From Acidobacteriota bacterium (GTDB lineage: Bacteria; Acidobacteriota; Vicinamibacteria; Vicinamibacterales; CAVVIG01): a stretch of 64,000 nucleotides of DNA. The position numbers and the translations under genes were made by a program. Where the stretch lies: positions 51,705-115,704 of the forward strand of contig JAFDVO010000014.1 of assembly GCA_018268955.1 (NCBI GenBank), given 5' to 3'. The notes beneath the pieces are model-generated. The model searched no databases. It was not told the DNA's origin and saw only the letters and a program-made list of their open reading frames with translations. Below, piece by piece: positions 43,628 through 52,723 of the stretch; positions within the stretch are counted from its first letter, which is position 1; every line of letters starts with the position of its first letter.

Positions 43628-46417
43628 TCACTGCGCCTTTGGCGGCACCGCGGGGAGGCTCACGAGGTTCGCGAGCAGCTGGTACGCACCGTCGACGCCA
43701 GCCGGCAGCTCGCGCCAGAGCCCCAGCCCGACGTAGACCCAGCGCCCCTTGCCGTACTGCGCCTCCACGAGCGCGCCCTTCTTCTCGCCCTTGTTGTACG
43801 GGAACGGCTCATCGAGCGCGACGAGGTCCTTGTAGCGCGGGTCCTTCTCGCCGAGGAAGTACAGCCCGCGTTCCTGCACCCAGCCTTTCCAGGTGTTCTC
43901 GTCGACCCGGTTGGGCGTGTAGAAGAGCGGGTTGTCACGATCGAGCGTGCGCACCGGGGCGAACTCGTCCGTCACGCGATCCGAGCTCACGCGAGCGGGA
44001 AACGGACCGTACTGCGCCTGATTGAACTCGAACTTGTTGTACTGGACGATCAGCGTCCCACCCTTCTGCACGTAGTCGAGCAGGCGGCTGTTGTTCGCGC
44101 GCAGATCCGCGCGACGTTCGTAGGCGCGCACGCCGGTGATGATCGTGTTGAAGCGTGACAGGTCGCCCCATGCCAGGTCGTCCGCGTCGAGCATCTCGAC
44201 GTTCAGCCCGAGTTGCTCGAGCGCCGGCGGCACCTCGTCGCCGACGCCCATGATGTAGCCGACCTTCAGGTTCGGCGCGACCTTCACGTCGATGACCTTC
44301 AGCACCGTCTCCGCCTCGCGGTAGATGTGCGCGCGACGGATGTGCGGGTACTCGATCACCTGGTACCCGCGGCCGAACGTGGCGCCGGACGACGTGACCG
44401 TGGCCTTCACGCGATACTCGCCCGCGGCCGCACCAGGCGCGGGACGCACCTCGAAGCGGACTGTCTGTGTCTCGTCTTCACGAGTGAACTTCACCGTCTC
44501 CTGCGCCGGGCTCGACGTCCAGCCCTGCGGCAACTCCAGCTTCACCGCTGCCTCGGTCGCGCCCTTGGCGTCGTTCACGACGGTCACCCGGACCTCGCGG
44601 CCGGCAGGACGGGCGGCGCGAGCCGCACCGGCAGCCGTCGGACGCGCTGCGCGCACGGAGCTCGCCGGGATGATCGCGATCTCCGGCGAGACGCGCACCG
44701 ACGCGGCCGGGACCACCAGGATGTCCGACCGCTTCTCACCACTGAAGATGTTGCCCTCGTAGCGATACTGCACCGCGTTGGCGTCGACCACGTCGATGGC
44801 GTCAGTGCCTGCACCGATCGTCAGCGTCACGGTCGACCGGAACGGCGTCGGCCGATACGGCAGGCCGAATGGCGCGTCCGCATCGAAGGTGTAGCGGCCA
44901 GCGTCACCGGCCCGGTGCCAGTACGGTTCGGTCGCGCGCGCACTCGGCGGGACCGTCATCGAGGGCGCGCACTGCGCAACCTGGTGGGTCTTGAGCGTCG
45001 AGAGCGGCTTTGGCGGTGCCTGGGGTCCGCGTGGTCCGCCAGGGCCCATCGCACCGAAGATGTTCGCCGTCGCCACCTCGGTCATCGTGCAGGCGCCAGG
45101 CGCATCGAATCCAGCGAAGCTCACCTGCTTCACCGTCACGTCGGCCGCACCGCGGTTGGCCACGATCGTGGTGACCTTCATCGACTGGCCCGGCACCACC
45201 ACCCCGTCGTCAGCGAGTGTTTCGATCCGCACGTTGTTCGCGAGCAGCAGCGCGTCGTTGAACTCACGCTCCTTCTGTTCGAGACGGAAGTCGATCTCGT
45301 ACTTCCCCTGATCGCTGACCCCGGTCATCGTCTTCAGCTGCGCGCGCAGGCTGCGCACGGTGCGCAGGCCCGAGGCGAGGGGCTGGACGACAGCGGCGTC
45401 ACGGCCTGCGTCGAAGGCCTGCTGGGCACCCTGAACGGCCGAGGCGATGGCGGCCAGCGCGTCGGTCAGTTCCTTCGGCGCCTGTGCGCCGGCGTACTGC
45501 GCGAGACCGGCGATCGAGGAGTCCACGTTGTCGAACATCCCGCGTTCGGCACGCTCCATCTGCCCGGGGATGACCGTGTCGGCCATGTAGTACGTGGATT
45601 CGAGTGGACCGGGTAACGAGAGCAGCTGCGCCATGCCCTGGCACTTGTGCATGCTGCGCGCTTCGGTCCCGATTTCCGTGTAGGTCTTCCCGAGCAGCGG
45701 GTCGTAGCCGGAGAGGTCGATGCTGAGCGTGCGCGCGGGCTTCGGCGCGTTCGGGTCAGCCGGCCCGCCGAAGTTCGTCATGAAATAGATCTTCTTTGGC
45801 TGCCACGGCCGCAGCCCCTCGCGAATCTGCTCGGGATACTTGGTCGGGTCGCCCGCGATCTTGAATGCCTCGAGCGCGAGGCGAGCGGAGGTCTGGTGGT
45901 GCTGGCCGCCGCCCACGCCGGTCGTGCTCAGGCCGGCGATCACGTCCGGGCGGATCATCCGCATGAGACGGACGAAGTCGCCGAGCACTTCGTCGTGCCC
46001 CCACTTCTGCAGCGTCTCCTCGACGCTGAACGAGTACCCGAAGTCGACCGCACGAGTGAAGTACTGCTCGGCGCCGTCGAAGCGGTGCAGGGCCGCCAGT
46101 TCCTCCGTCCGAAGGACGCCGAGCGCTTCGAAGATCTCGGGCCCGATTTCGTTCTGTCCCCCATTGCCGCGCGTCGCGGTTGCGAGGGTGGTGCGGAACC
46201 CCTGCCCGCGATTCAGCATCACGAGCAACCCGTTGTTCTCATCGTCCGGGTGGGCGGTCGCCATCATGAAGATGCCGGCGTTGTCCAGATGGCGCAGCGC
46301 CAGGCCGAGGGCCGCATGCCCCTGGACTTCATCAATCGGCGTGACGCGCATCTGCGCGCGCGGTGTGGAAATGCCGAGGCACCCCACGGCAAGCAGGACG
46401 TACAAAAGGCGTTTCAT
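43628..46417 (-). CDS. large secreted PIG-L domain protein
   Basis: 929 residues starting MKRLLYVLLAVGCLGIST, a Sec signal cleaved near PRAQ. The N-terminal PIG-L domain (about 45-300) has the zinc motif TAHPDDENNG and GVGGGQHHQT; the family removes N-acetyl groups from sugars. Then come beta-sandwich regions (about 420-680) of the CARDB/NPCBM-like kind, and a C-terminal GATase1/ThuA-like domain (about 750-910, IITGVRAYERR, LIVQYNKFEF). The open frame extends 37 codons upstream of the chosen ATG, but the signal peptide decides the start. Beside a TonB receptor, it probably handles an external polysaccharide in the periplasm. Confidence 0.82.
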   Translation of the reverse strand: MKRLLYVLLAVGCLGISTPRAQMRVTPIDEVQGHAALGLALRHLDNAGIFMMATAHPDDENNGLLVMLNRGQGFRTTLATATRGNGGQNEIGPEIFEALGVLRTEELAALHRFDGAEQYFTRAVDFGYSFSVEETLQKWGHDEVLGDFVRLMRMIRPDVIAGLSTTGVGGGQHHQTSARLALEAFKIAGDPTKYPEQIREGLRPWQPKKIYFMTNFGGPADPNAPKPARTLSIDLSGYDPLLGKTYTEIGTEARSMHKCQGMAQLLSLPGPLESTYYMADTVIPGQMERAERGMFDNVDSSIAGLAQYAGAQAPKELTDALAAIASAVQGAQQAFDAGRDAAVVQPLASGLRTVRSLRAQLKTMTGVSDQGKYEIDFRLEQKEREFNDALLLANNVRIETLADDGVVVPGQSMKVTTIVANRGAADVTVKQVSFAGFDAPGACTMTEVATANIFGAMGPGGPRGPQAPPKPLSTLKTHQVAQCAPSMTVPPSARATEPYWHRAGDAGRYTFDADAPFGLPYRPTPFRSTVTLTIGAGTDAIDVVDANAVQYRYEGNIFSGEKRSDILVVPAASVRVSPEIAIIPASSVRAARPTAAGAARAARPAGREVRVTVVNDAKGATEAAVKLELPQGWTSSPAQETVKFTREDETQTVRFEVRPAPGAAAGEYRVKATVTSSGATFGRGYQVIEYPHIRRAHIYREAETVLKVIDVKVAPNLKVGYIMGVGDEVPPALEQLGLNVEMLDADDLAWGDLSRFNTIITGVRAYERRADLRANNSRLLDYVQKGGTLIVQYNKFEFNQAQYGPFPARVSSDRVTDEFAPVRTLDRDNPLFYTPNRVDENTWKGWVQERGLYFLGEKDPRYKDLVALDEPFPYNKGEKKGALVEAQYGKGRWVYVGLGLWRELPAGVDGAYQLLANLVSLPAVPPKAQ

Positions 46418-46433
46418 TCTCTGTGCTTCCTTA

Positions 46434-46550
46434 GGCAGGCTGGGCAGGCGAGGCTGGCGGGACCGAACGGACGAGCGGAGCGAGACGGGCGCGGCAGCGG
46501 AGCAGTGTGTTCCTGCCCTGCGTGCCATGCCCGCCTCGCCCGCCCTGTCC
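46434..46550. repeat. inverted array, 9-bp period
   Basis: Left arm units: GGCAGGCTG, GGCAGGCGA and GGCTGGCGG (46434-46460). Right arm: TTCCTGCCC, TGCGTGCCA, TGCCCGCCT and CGCCCGCCC (46510-46545), with the same 9-bp period and complementary sense. About 50 bp of non-repeat sequence forms the loop. It fills the gap between the PIG-L and TonB-receptor genes. Confidence 0.8.
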
Positions 46551-49460
46551 CTAGAACGTCACCTTGAACCCGACCTGCACGATACGCTGGTCGTAGCCTG
46601 AGGTTCCCGTGAACGGCAGGCCGAGCGTCGCCGTCGCGGTGGTGTTGCTGATGTCGACGAGCGGGTTGCCGGCCGCATCCGTGGCGATCACTCGGTTCAC
46701 GCCGGAGATGTTGATCCGGTTGAACAGGTTCTTCGCCTCGACGAAGATCTCACCCTTCCTGGACGTGGCGAACGGGATGTAGCGCGAGTAGCGGAGGTCC
46801 ACGTTGAACACCTTGCCGAACCGACCCGCGTTGCGCTCGATGCCGAGCGGCCGATCGTTCAGCACGCCATCCCCGTTCAGGTCGCGGTTCGACCGGATGT
46901 TGAACGGCAGGCCGCTGTTCGCCTGGATGATGACGCCGAGCTGGTTGTGGTTGGCGAGGTACGCCAGCGCGCCGTCGCCGCTCACCGTCGGCTGGTACAC
47001 CGTCGAGATGGCGAGCGTGTGCGTCTGGTTGAACGGCGTCACGCCCTTGTCGCGATCGATGTTGGTGGGGTCGCTCACGCGGTCATCACCGCTGCCGACC
47101 ACGTAGGTGCCGGTCAGTGGCGCGTTGTCCACGCCGCGCGCCAGCGTGTACGTCGCCTGCGCCTGGAAGCCCTTCTGCATGCGCTTCGTCAGGGTCGTGG
47201 TGAACGCGTTGTACGTGGACTTCCCGATGGACTGGAACTGGTTGATGTTGTTGAAGGTCGGGTTCACGCGCGTGTCGGCGCCAACCGTCGTCGAGAAGAT
47301 CGGGCGGCCGTCGGCGAGCGTCTGGCCCGTGGGCTTCAGGTTGATGTCGATCAGCACCGGGAGGTTGCGGCCGATGGCATTCACGTAGCCGGCCGAGATC
47401 GCGTAGTGCTCACCAAGCGCGCGCTCGACCTGGATGTTGCTCAGCCAGGCTTCCTGCGTCTTGAACTCCGGATCGACCGCGACGATGCTCTGGCGCGGCA
47501 GGGTGAAGCCGGCGGGCACGCTGCTCAGGCTCGTCGGGAAGGCGGGAGCGCCAGCGGCGGAACCGGAGACCGACACGTTGTAGCGGATCGGGTCGCCGTT
47601 GCTGAGGATCGCGTTGTCGTAGAAGTCGATGAGCGGCGGGTCGAACATCTTCCCGATCGACGCGCGCACGACGGTGTGCCCCGAGTCGTCCAGCGAGTAC
47701 GACGCGCCCACGCGCGGGCCCCAGTTGTTCTTGTCGATCGTGAAGGCCGTGCCGTTGTAGAGATTCTGCGCGTACGAACGCATCTGCGGCACGTCGAACA
47801 GGTCGTACCGGACGCCGTACAGCACCTTCAGTCGGGGCGTGACCTGCCAGTCGTCCTGGAGGAAGAAGCCGTAGAAGCGCGAGCTGTAGTTGATGCCGAG
47901 CTGTCCGAAGGTCTGCTGCAGCGTGGTGTAGCCGTAGGGGTTCACGCCGCTCTTGGCCGCCAGATACGCGTCGATGGTCGGGAACGTGTACTGGAAGTTG
48001 TCGCCCTGCACGCGTTCGTCGCCGATCCACTGGACGTCCACGCCGGTCTTGATCGCGTGCGCGCCCTTGACCCAGGTGAAGTTGTCGATGACCTGGTGAA
48101 TGCGCTGCGTGAAGTCGAAGCCGACCGAGTTGGTGTCCCCGATCCTCGGACCGCCGAACTGCGCGATGCCACTCACCGTGAGGGCCGGGCCAGCGACGCC
48201 CGTGCCGATGGTGCGGAACTGGTGGCGCTGCGCGAACTGGTACCGGAACTCGTTCAGCTTGCTGGCGCCGATCGTCGTGTTCGCCTGCAACGCCGCCGAG
48301 CCCATCTTGTCGTGGAAGTCAGTGGCGCGCTCCGTGGTGGTGAGGCCGCCGCCGATGTTCGAGAGCGACAGGTTCTGGAAGAAGAAGTAGCGGCCGGTGA
48401 CCAGCGTGCTCGGCAGCACCTGGTAGTCCACCTTGCCGAACGCGAACGGCACCGACTGGTTCGCCGGAATCACGCCGCTCGACGGCAGCGAGATGCCGAG
48501 CGCCTGGGCGTCGGCCTGCTTCACCGAGATGACCTGGCCACCGGTGATGAGCGATCGGTTGACGTACTCATAGGCGCCAAAGAAGAACGCCTTGTCCTTC
48601 TTGATCGGGCCGCCCAGCGCGGCCGTCACATCGTCGGCCTTCGTGTCCGGCTTGCGTGTGCCAGCCGGCAGGAAGAACGGCGAGGTGGACATGCTGTTGC
48701 GCTTGAAGCGGTAGCTCAGCGACCCGGTGTACTTGTTCGTGCCCGACTGGGTGATGGCGTTGTAGACCATGCCGGTCGTCTGGCCGAACTCAGGGGCGAA
48801 GCCGTTCGTGACGACCTTCACCTCGCGGACAAGGACCTCGGAGATCGGGAGCAGCCGGAGGCCGGCGCGGTCCTTCTCCGTGTTGGTGTTGCCATCGAGC
48901 TGGTAGTTGGTCCGCATCTGCGTGCCGTTGGCGTTGATGCGCGGCACGCCGAACTCGTTGTTCTCGTAGCCGGTCACGTTCGCCTGGAGGAACGCGAAGT
49001 TGTAGGGATTGCGCGACGGGAGCGGCAGGTTGTGCAGTTCGACGTCGCCAATCGTCCGGCCGAGATCGATCTTGCCCGGCTGCGCAATCGGCGCCTCCGC
49101 GGTGATCGTGACCGTTTCGCTCACCGTGCCGACTTCGAGCTGGAAGTTGATGGTGGCCGTGTCGCCCGCGCGCAGCGCGATGCCGGTCTGCTCGGACTTC
49201 TTGAAGCCCTGCAGCTCCGCAGCCACGCGGTACTGACCGAGCGGCAGCAGGAGGCCGCGATACTGCCCTTCCGCGTTCGTCACGAGCGATCGCTCGAGAC
49301 CCGTATCCGTGTTCGTGATGACGACAGTGACGCCAGGCAGGACGCCGCCCTGCGAATCGGCCACCGTTCCTTCGATGGTGCCGTTGGCGGCCTGGGACTG
49401 CGCGAACGCCGGGCCCGCCATGAGGGCCAGCACGATCGCGACAATGATCTTACGGAGCAT
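46551..49460 (-). CDS. TonB-dependent outer-membrane receptor
   Basis: 969 residues. The signal peptide (MLRKIIVAIVLALMAGPAFA) precedes a carboxypeptidase-regulatory-like domain (about 28-110: GTIEGTVADSQGGVLPGVTV, LPLGQYRVAAELQGFKKSEQ), a plug (about 135-260) and a C-terminal barrel ending in the BAM-type VGFKVTF. Oar-like acidobacterial receptors of this type take up large or polymeric substrates. The ATG at 49460 is preceded by AAGGAG on the coding strand. The neighbouring PIG-L enzyme suggests a carbohydrate or glycoconjugate substrate. Confidence 0.94.
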   Translation of the reverse strand: MLRKIIVAIVLALMAGPAFAQSQAANGTIEGTVADSQGGVLPGVTVVITNTDTGLERSLVTNAEGQYRGLLLPLGQYRVAAELQGFKKSEQTGIALRAGDTATINFQLEVGTVSETVTITAEAPIAQPGKIDLGRTIGDVELHNLPLPSRNPYNFAFLQANVTGYENNEFGVPRINANGTQMRTNYQLDGNTNTEKDRAGLRLLPISEVLVREVKVVTNGFAPEFGQTTGMVYNAITQSGTNKYTGSLSYRFKRNSMSTSPFFLPAGTRKPDTKADDVTAALGGPIKKDKAFFFGAYEYVNRSLITGGQVISVKQADAQALGISLPSSGVIPANQSVPFAFGKVDYQVLPSTLVTGRYFFFQNLSLSNIGGGLTTTERATDFHDKMGSAALQANTTIGASKLNEFRYQFAQRHQFRTIGTGVAGPALTVSGIAQFGGPRIGDTNSVGFDFTQRIHQVIDNFTWVKGAHAIKTGVDVQWIGDERVQGDNFQYTFPTIDAYLAAKSGVNPYGYTTLQQTFGQLGINYSSRFYGFFLQDDWQVTPRLKVLYGVRYDLFDVPQMRSYAQNLYNGTAFTIDKNNWGPRVGASYSLDDSGHTVVRASIGKMFDPPLIDFYDNAILSNGDPIRYNVSVSGSAAGAPAFPTSLSSVPAGFTLPRQSIVAVDPEFKTQEAWLSNIQVERALGEHYAISAGYVNAIGRNLPVLIDINLKPTGQTLADGRPIFSTTVGADTRVNPTFNNINQFQSIGKSTYNAFTTTLTKRMQKGFQAQATYTLARGVDNAPLTGTYVVGSGDDRVSDPTNIDRDKGVTPFNQTHTLAISTVYQPTVSGDGALAYLANHNQLGVIIQANSGLPFNIRSNRDLNGDGVLNDRPLGIERNAGRFGKVFNVDLRYSRYIPFATSRKGEIFVEAKNLFNRINISGVNRVIATDAAGNPLVDISNTTATATLGLPFTGTSGYDQRIVQVGFKVTF

Positions 49461-49498
49461 CTCCGACTCCTTGGTGGTGTTATGAGAGGTGACTTTCG

Positions 49499-49529
49499 AG
49501 TATAGCCCCCACCAAGCGGCCCAAATCAA
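49499..49529 (-). promoter_or_regulatory. predicted promoter of the TonB receptor gene
   Basis: On the minus strand TTGATT (49529-49524) lies 19 bp before TATACT (49504-49499), a -10 matching five of six consensus bases. The expected start is about 49492, giving an untranslated leader of roughly 30 nt. The spacing is at the long end, so this is moderate evidence. Confidence 0.5.
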
Positions 49530-49581
49530 CGCGCAGGCGCGCCGGATCGCGCGTCATGCCGCGGCGATCCAAATCACCCGA

Positions 49582-50721
49582 TCACCGGCGCGGCTGATCC
49601 ATGAGCGCTTCGTAGAAGCGCTCGTACGTAGGCACGATGCACGCGTCGCAGTAGCGCGTGTGCGCGAGCGTGCGGCTGTCGGCGGACATGCGCAGCCACA
49701 GGTCGCGGTCGCGGACGAGGCGGATTGCCGACTGTGCCATACCGTCGTAATCGTCGGCGCCATGCAGGAATCCGGTGACCCCATCCTGCACGACCTCGGG
49801 CACGCCGCCGACGCGTGAGGCGACCACGGGCACCCCGCAGGCCATGGCCTCGAGCGCGGCGAGCCCGAAGCTCTCCTGCGCCGATGGCAGCAGGAAGACA
49901 TCCGCCGCCGAGAGGATCGGCACGATCGAGTCCTGCTCGCCGAGGAACTCCACGTCGCGCTCGACACCGAGCTCGCGCGCGAGCCGCATCGCGACCGGTG
50001 CATCGGGACCGTCACCCACCAGGAGCAACCGCGCTCGGGTCTCATGCCGCACGCGCGCGAACACGTCGACCACCGACGTGACGCGCTTCACTGGCCGGAA
50101 ATTCGAGACGTGGACGATGAGCGCTTCTCCGTTCGGCGCCAGCCGCTCGCGCAGCACGGTCGCGTCGACGCGCTGGTAGATGTCGCAGTTGATGAAGTTC
50201 GGGATGACCCGGATCTCCCTGGCGATACCAAGCTGGCGCCGCGTGTCCGCCGCAAGGCTCTCGGACACGGCAGTCACCCCGTCCGACTGCTCGATGCTGA
50301 ACGCCACGATTTCCGCGAACGACGGGTCGCTGCCGAGCAGCGTGATGTCGGTCCCATGGAGGGTGGTCACGATTTTCGGCGCACGGCCGTCCCTGGCGAG
50401 GAGGAGCTGTCGAGCGAGGTAGGCCGCCGTCGCGTGCGGGATGGCGTAGTGCGGGTGCACGATGTCGAGCCGCGCCTCCCGGGCGACGCGGACCACCTGG
50501 TTCGCCAGCGACAGCAGGTACTGCGGCTCACGGAACAGCGGGTAGGTCGGCGCCTCGACACGATGGAACGTGAGCCCGGGCTGGTACTGCCCCAGCCTGA
50601 ACGGCATGTCGGCGCTCATGATGTGCACGCGATGCCCGCGTGCCGCCAGCGCCTTGCCGAGCTCGGTGGCGATGATCCCGCTGCCGCCGATCGACGCGTA
50701 GCAGATGATCCCGACGTTCAT
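49582..50721 (-). CDS. bshA: N-acetyl-alpha-D-glucosaminyl L-malate synthase
   Basis: First step of bacillithiol synthesis: joins UDP-GlcNAc to L-malate. The 379-residue GT4-type protein has the BshA start MNVGIICYASIGGSGIIATE, the HGTDITLLGSDPSF block, INCDIYQRV, the R/K pair in NFRPVKRVTSVVDVFARVRH and E(x7)E in ESFGLAALEAMACGVPV. It overlaps bshB1 by 4 bp (ATGA), so the glycosylation and deacetylation steps are coupled. bshC, the cysteine ligase, is not in this window. Confidence 0.94.
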   Translation of the reverse strand: MNVGIICYASIGGSGIIATELGKALAARGHRVHIMSADMPFRLGQYQPGLTFHRVEAPTYPLFREPQYLLSLANQVVRVAREARLDIVHPHYAIPHATAAYLARQLLLARDGRAPKIVTTLHGTDITLLGSDPSFAEIVAFSIEQSDGVTAVSESLAADTRRQLGIAREIRVIPNFINCDIYQRVDATVLRERLAPNGEALIVHVSNFRPVKRVTSVVDVFARVRHETRARLLLVGDGPDAPVAMRLARELGVERDVEFLGEQDSIVPILSAADVFLLPSAQESFGLAALEAMACGVPVVASRVGGVPEVVQDGVTGFLHGADDYDGMAQSAIRLVRDRDLWLRMSADSRTLAHTRYCDACIVPTYERFYEALMDQPRR

Positions 50722-51434
50722 GCGTGGAACCGCAACAGTCCGTCACGCACAACCGGTTCGCGTACGACGAACCCTTCTGCCCAGCGCACACCGGCGAGCG
50801 CGCCGAACTGCGCGTCGCGGCTCTCGATGAGTTGCCGGAAGATCGGGGTGTTCAGACGAGTGGCCACCTCACCGGACGCAGCCGGCGGCGTGAACTGCGA
50901 GGCGTGGCAGTCGAGCGCGCGTCTCTTGGTCTCGTAGTGTTCGGTGACGTCGACAACGAACGACGGCGTGACGGCGTCGTTGATGAAGTAGTAACAGACC
51001 CACTCGACCTTCCACGCGTCACCCTCGGCCGCGAACCTGCGGAGCCCCGCGTTGAAGACCGCCTCCGTGAGCACCTGCGACGCGATCACGTGGTCCGGAT
51101 GGCGGTCCGACCAGTACGGCATCGCCACGACACGTGGGCGTGCACGGCGGATCAGCCCGACCGCCTGCTGCATTTCGGCGGGGTCCTTCCCGAAGCCACG
51201 GTCGGGCCAGCCCAGGTTCTCGCGCCACACCGCGCCAAGGACGACGCGCGCCGCCTCGGACTCGCGCAGCCGCTCGGGCACGCTGCCGTTGCTGCCCATC
51301 TCGCCGCCTGTGAGATCGCACAGGCCGACGCGGTGGCCCAGGGCGGCATGACGCGCGATGGTGCCCGCGGCGCCGATTTCGAGGTCGTCCGGATGCGGAC
51401 CGAACACCAGCAGATCGAGGTCGGATGTGGCCAT
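50718..51434 (-). CDS. bshB1: bacillithiol deacetylase BshB1
   Basis: Removes acetyl from N-acetylglucosaminyl malate, the second step of bacillithiol synthesis. The 238-residue PIG-L/LmbE protein has the zinc ligands H14 and D17 in GPHPDDLEIG and a third in YWSDRHPDH. The BshB1-type block LTGGEMGSNGSVPERLRESE and the C-terminal QFTPPAASGEVATRLN are present. Upstream of and overlapping bshA. Confidence 0.93.
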   Translation of the reverse strand: MATSDLDLLVFGPHPDDLEIGAAGTIARHAALGHRVGLCDLTGGEMGSNGSVPERLRESEAARVVLGAVWRENLGWPDRGFGKDPAEMQQAVGLIRRARPRVVAMPYWSDRHPDHVIASQVLTEAVFNAGLRRFAAEGDAWKVEWVCYYFINDAVTPSFVVDVTEHYETKRRALDCHASQFTPPAASGEVATRLNTPIFRQLIESRDAQFGALAGVRWAEGFVVREPVVRDGLLRFHA

Positions 51435-51452
51435 GCGGCTCCTGGGCTGATC

Positions 51453-52562
51453 TTACGTCCGTGACCGGGCTCGCGATCGGTTGTCAGGTTCACGTTCACG
51501 CGCGAGCAGCGCCGACTTGCGGGCTGCTCCCCACCGATACTCCCCGACACCACCGGCGGCCGGCACGACCCGATGACAGGGGACCACGACGGCGACCGGG
51601 TTCGTGGCACACGCGCGTGCAACGGCGCGAGATGCAGTCGGGCGACCCATCGCACGCGCGACGTCGCTGTACGTGCGGGTCTCGCCGCGCGGGATCGCGC
51701 GGAGCGCGTTCCAGACCTGCCACTGGAACGCGGTCGCACGCACGTCGAGGGGCAGATCGCCCCGTGGCGTGCGACCTTCCAGGTGATCGAGCACGAACCG
51801 CACAGCGTCACGCATGTCGGTCGTCGGCTCCAGCGTGGCGTGCGGGTACTCGGTTCGAAGCCGCTCGACGACACGCGCGCGCGCATCATCCAGCGCGATC
51901 CCGCAGATGCCGACGTCGGTCGACGCCACGAGCATCCAGCCCAGGGCTGTCTTCGTCGTGGTGTACCGAATGGTCTGGCCCACGCCGCCGCGACGATAGG
52001 CGACCGGCGCCATGCCCAGCCGCGGCACGGCGCCTTCGTAGAAGCGGCTGCTGGAGCCATAGCCCGCCTCGATGAACGCCGTCGTCACGTCGGGCGCGGT
52101 GCGCAGCAGGCGCCTCACCGACGCGAACCGCCGCGCCTCGGCGAACTGTCGGGGCGTGACGCCGACCATGCGCGTGAACACACGCAGGAAATGATGGCGC
52201 GTGCTGCCAGCCGCCCTCGCCAGGCGTGCGAGCGGCACCTCGGCCTCGGACTGCGCGATGAGTCGACATACCCCGGCGATCCGTGCAACCCACACGTCTG
52301 CGGCACGCTCGGGACGGCACCGTCGGCACGGCCGGAAGCCTGCCGCCACCGCCTCAGGGGGCGAGTCGAAGAACCGAACCCGGTCGCGGTGCGGGCGCCG
52401 GCTCGGGCACGAGGGGCGGCAGAAGACGCCGGTCGAGGTGACCGCGTACACGAAGCGGCCGTCCTCGGACCTGTCGCGCGCGAGCACCGCACGCCAGCGA
52501 CCGTGGAAGGTATCGGGCGTCACTGAGTCCTGGGATGTCACTGCGGTATCGACCATCATCAT
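51453..52562 (-). CDS. ada: Ada-type bifunctional DNA repair protein and regulator
   Basis: Repairs methylphosphotriesters and O6-alkylguanine and activates the adaptive response. The N-terminal zinc domain has the four cysteines FCRPSC and PCRRC (methyl acceptor C48 in this numbering). The AraC helix-turn-helix follows at about 95-180 (HHFLRVFTRMVGVTPRQFAE). The C-terminal methyltransferase domain carries the PCHR active site and RPTASRAVARACATNPVAVV. I chose the ATG at 52562, first of three consecutive Met codons; a TTG 24 bp upstream is possible. Confidence 0.9.
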   Translation of the reverse strand: MMMVDTAVTSQDSVTPDTFHGRWRAVLARDRSEDGRFVYAVTSTGVFCRPSCPSRRPHRDRVRFFDSPPEAVAAGFRPCRRCRPERAADVWVARIAGVCRLIAQSEAEVPLARLARAAGSTRHHFLRVFTRMVGVTPRQFAEARRFASVRRLLRTAPDVTTAFIEAGYGSSSRFYEGAVPRLGMAPVAYRRGGVGQTIRYTTTKTALGWMLVASTDVGICGIALDDARARVVERLRTEYPHATLEPTTDMRDAVRFVLDHLEGRTPRGDLPLDVRATAFQWQVWNALRAIPRGETRTYSDVARAMGRPTASRAVARACATNPVAVVVPCHRVVPAAGGVGEYRWGAARKSALLAREREPDNRSRARSRT

Positions 52563-52723
52563 GCGCCTGTTGTAGCTGCCCACCAACAGTTCGCGCTATC
52601 CGCGCGTTGCGATCAAAGCACCGGGGCCGTCGGCGGCAGCGGCTGGCGAGGCAAGGGCTGCGGCTGGGCAGCCACGCCGGGCGCGCCTGTGTGCTGGCGA
52701 CGTGCTTGCTTCGTCTTGCGCCC

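Noticed and set aside
46947..49505. 852-codon frame antisense to the TonB receptor
   Set aside because: Arg/Val/Glu-rich shadow with no motif; the receptor frame has signal peptide, plug and barrel.
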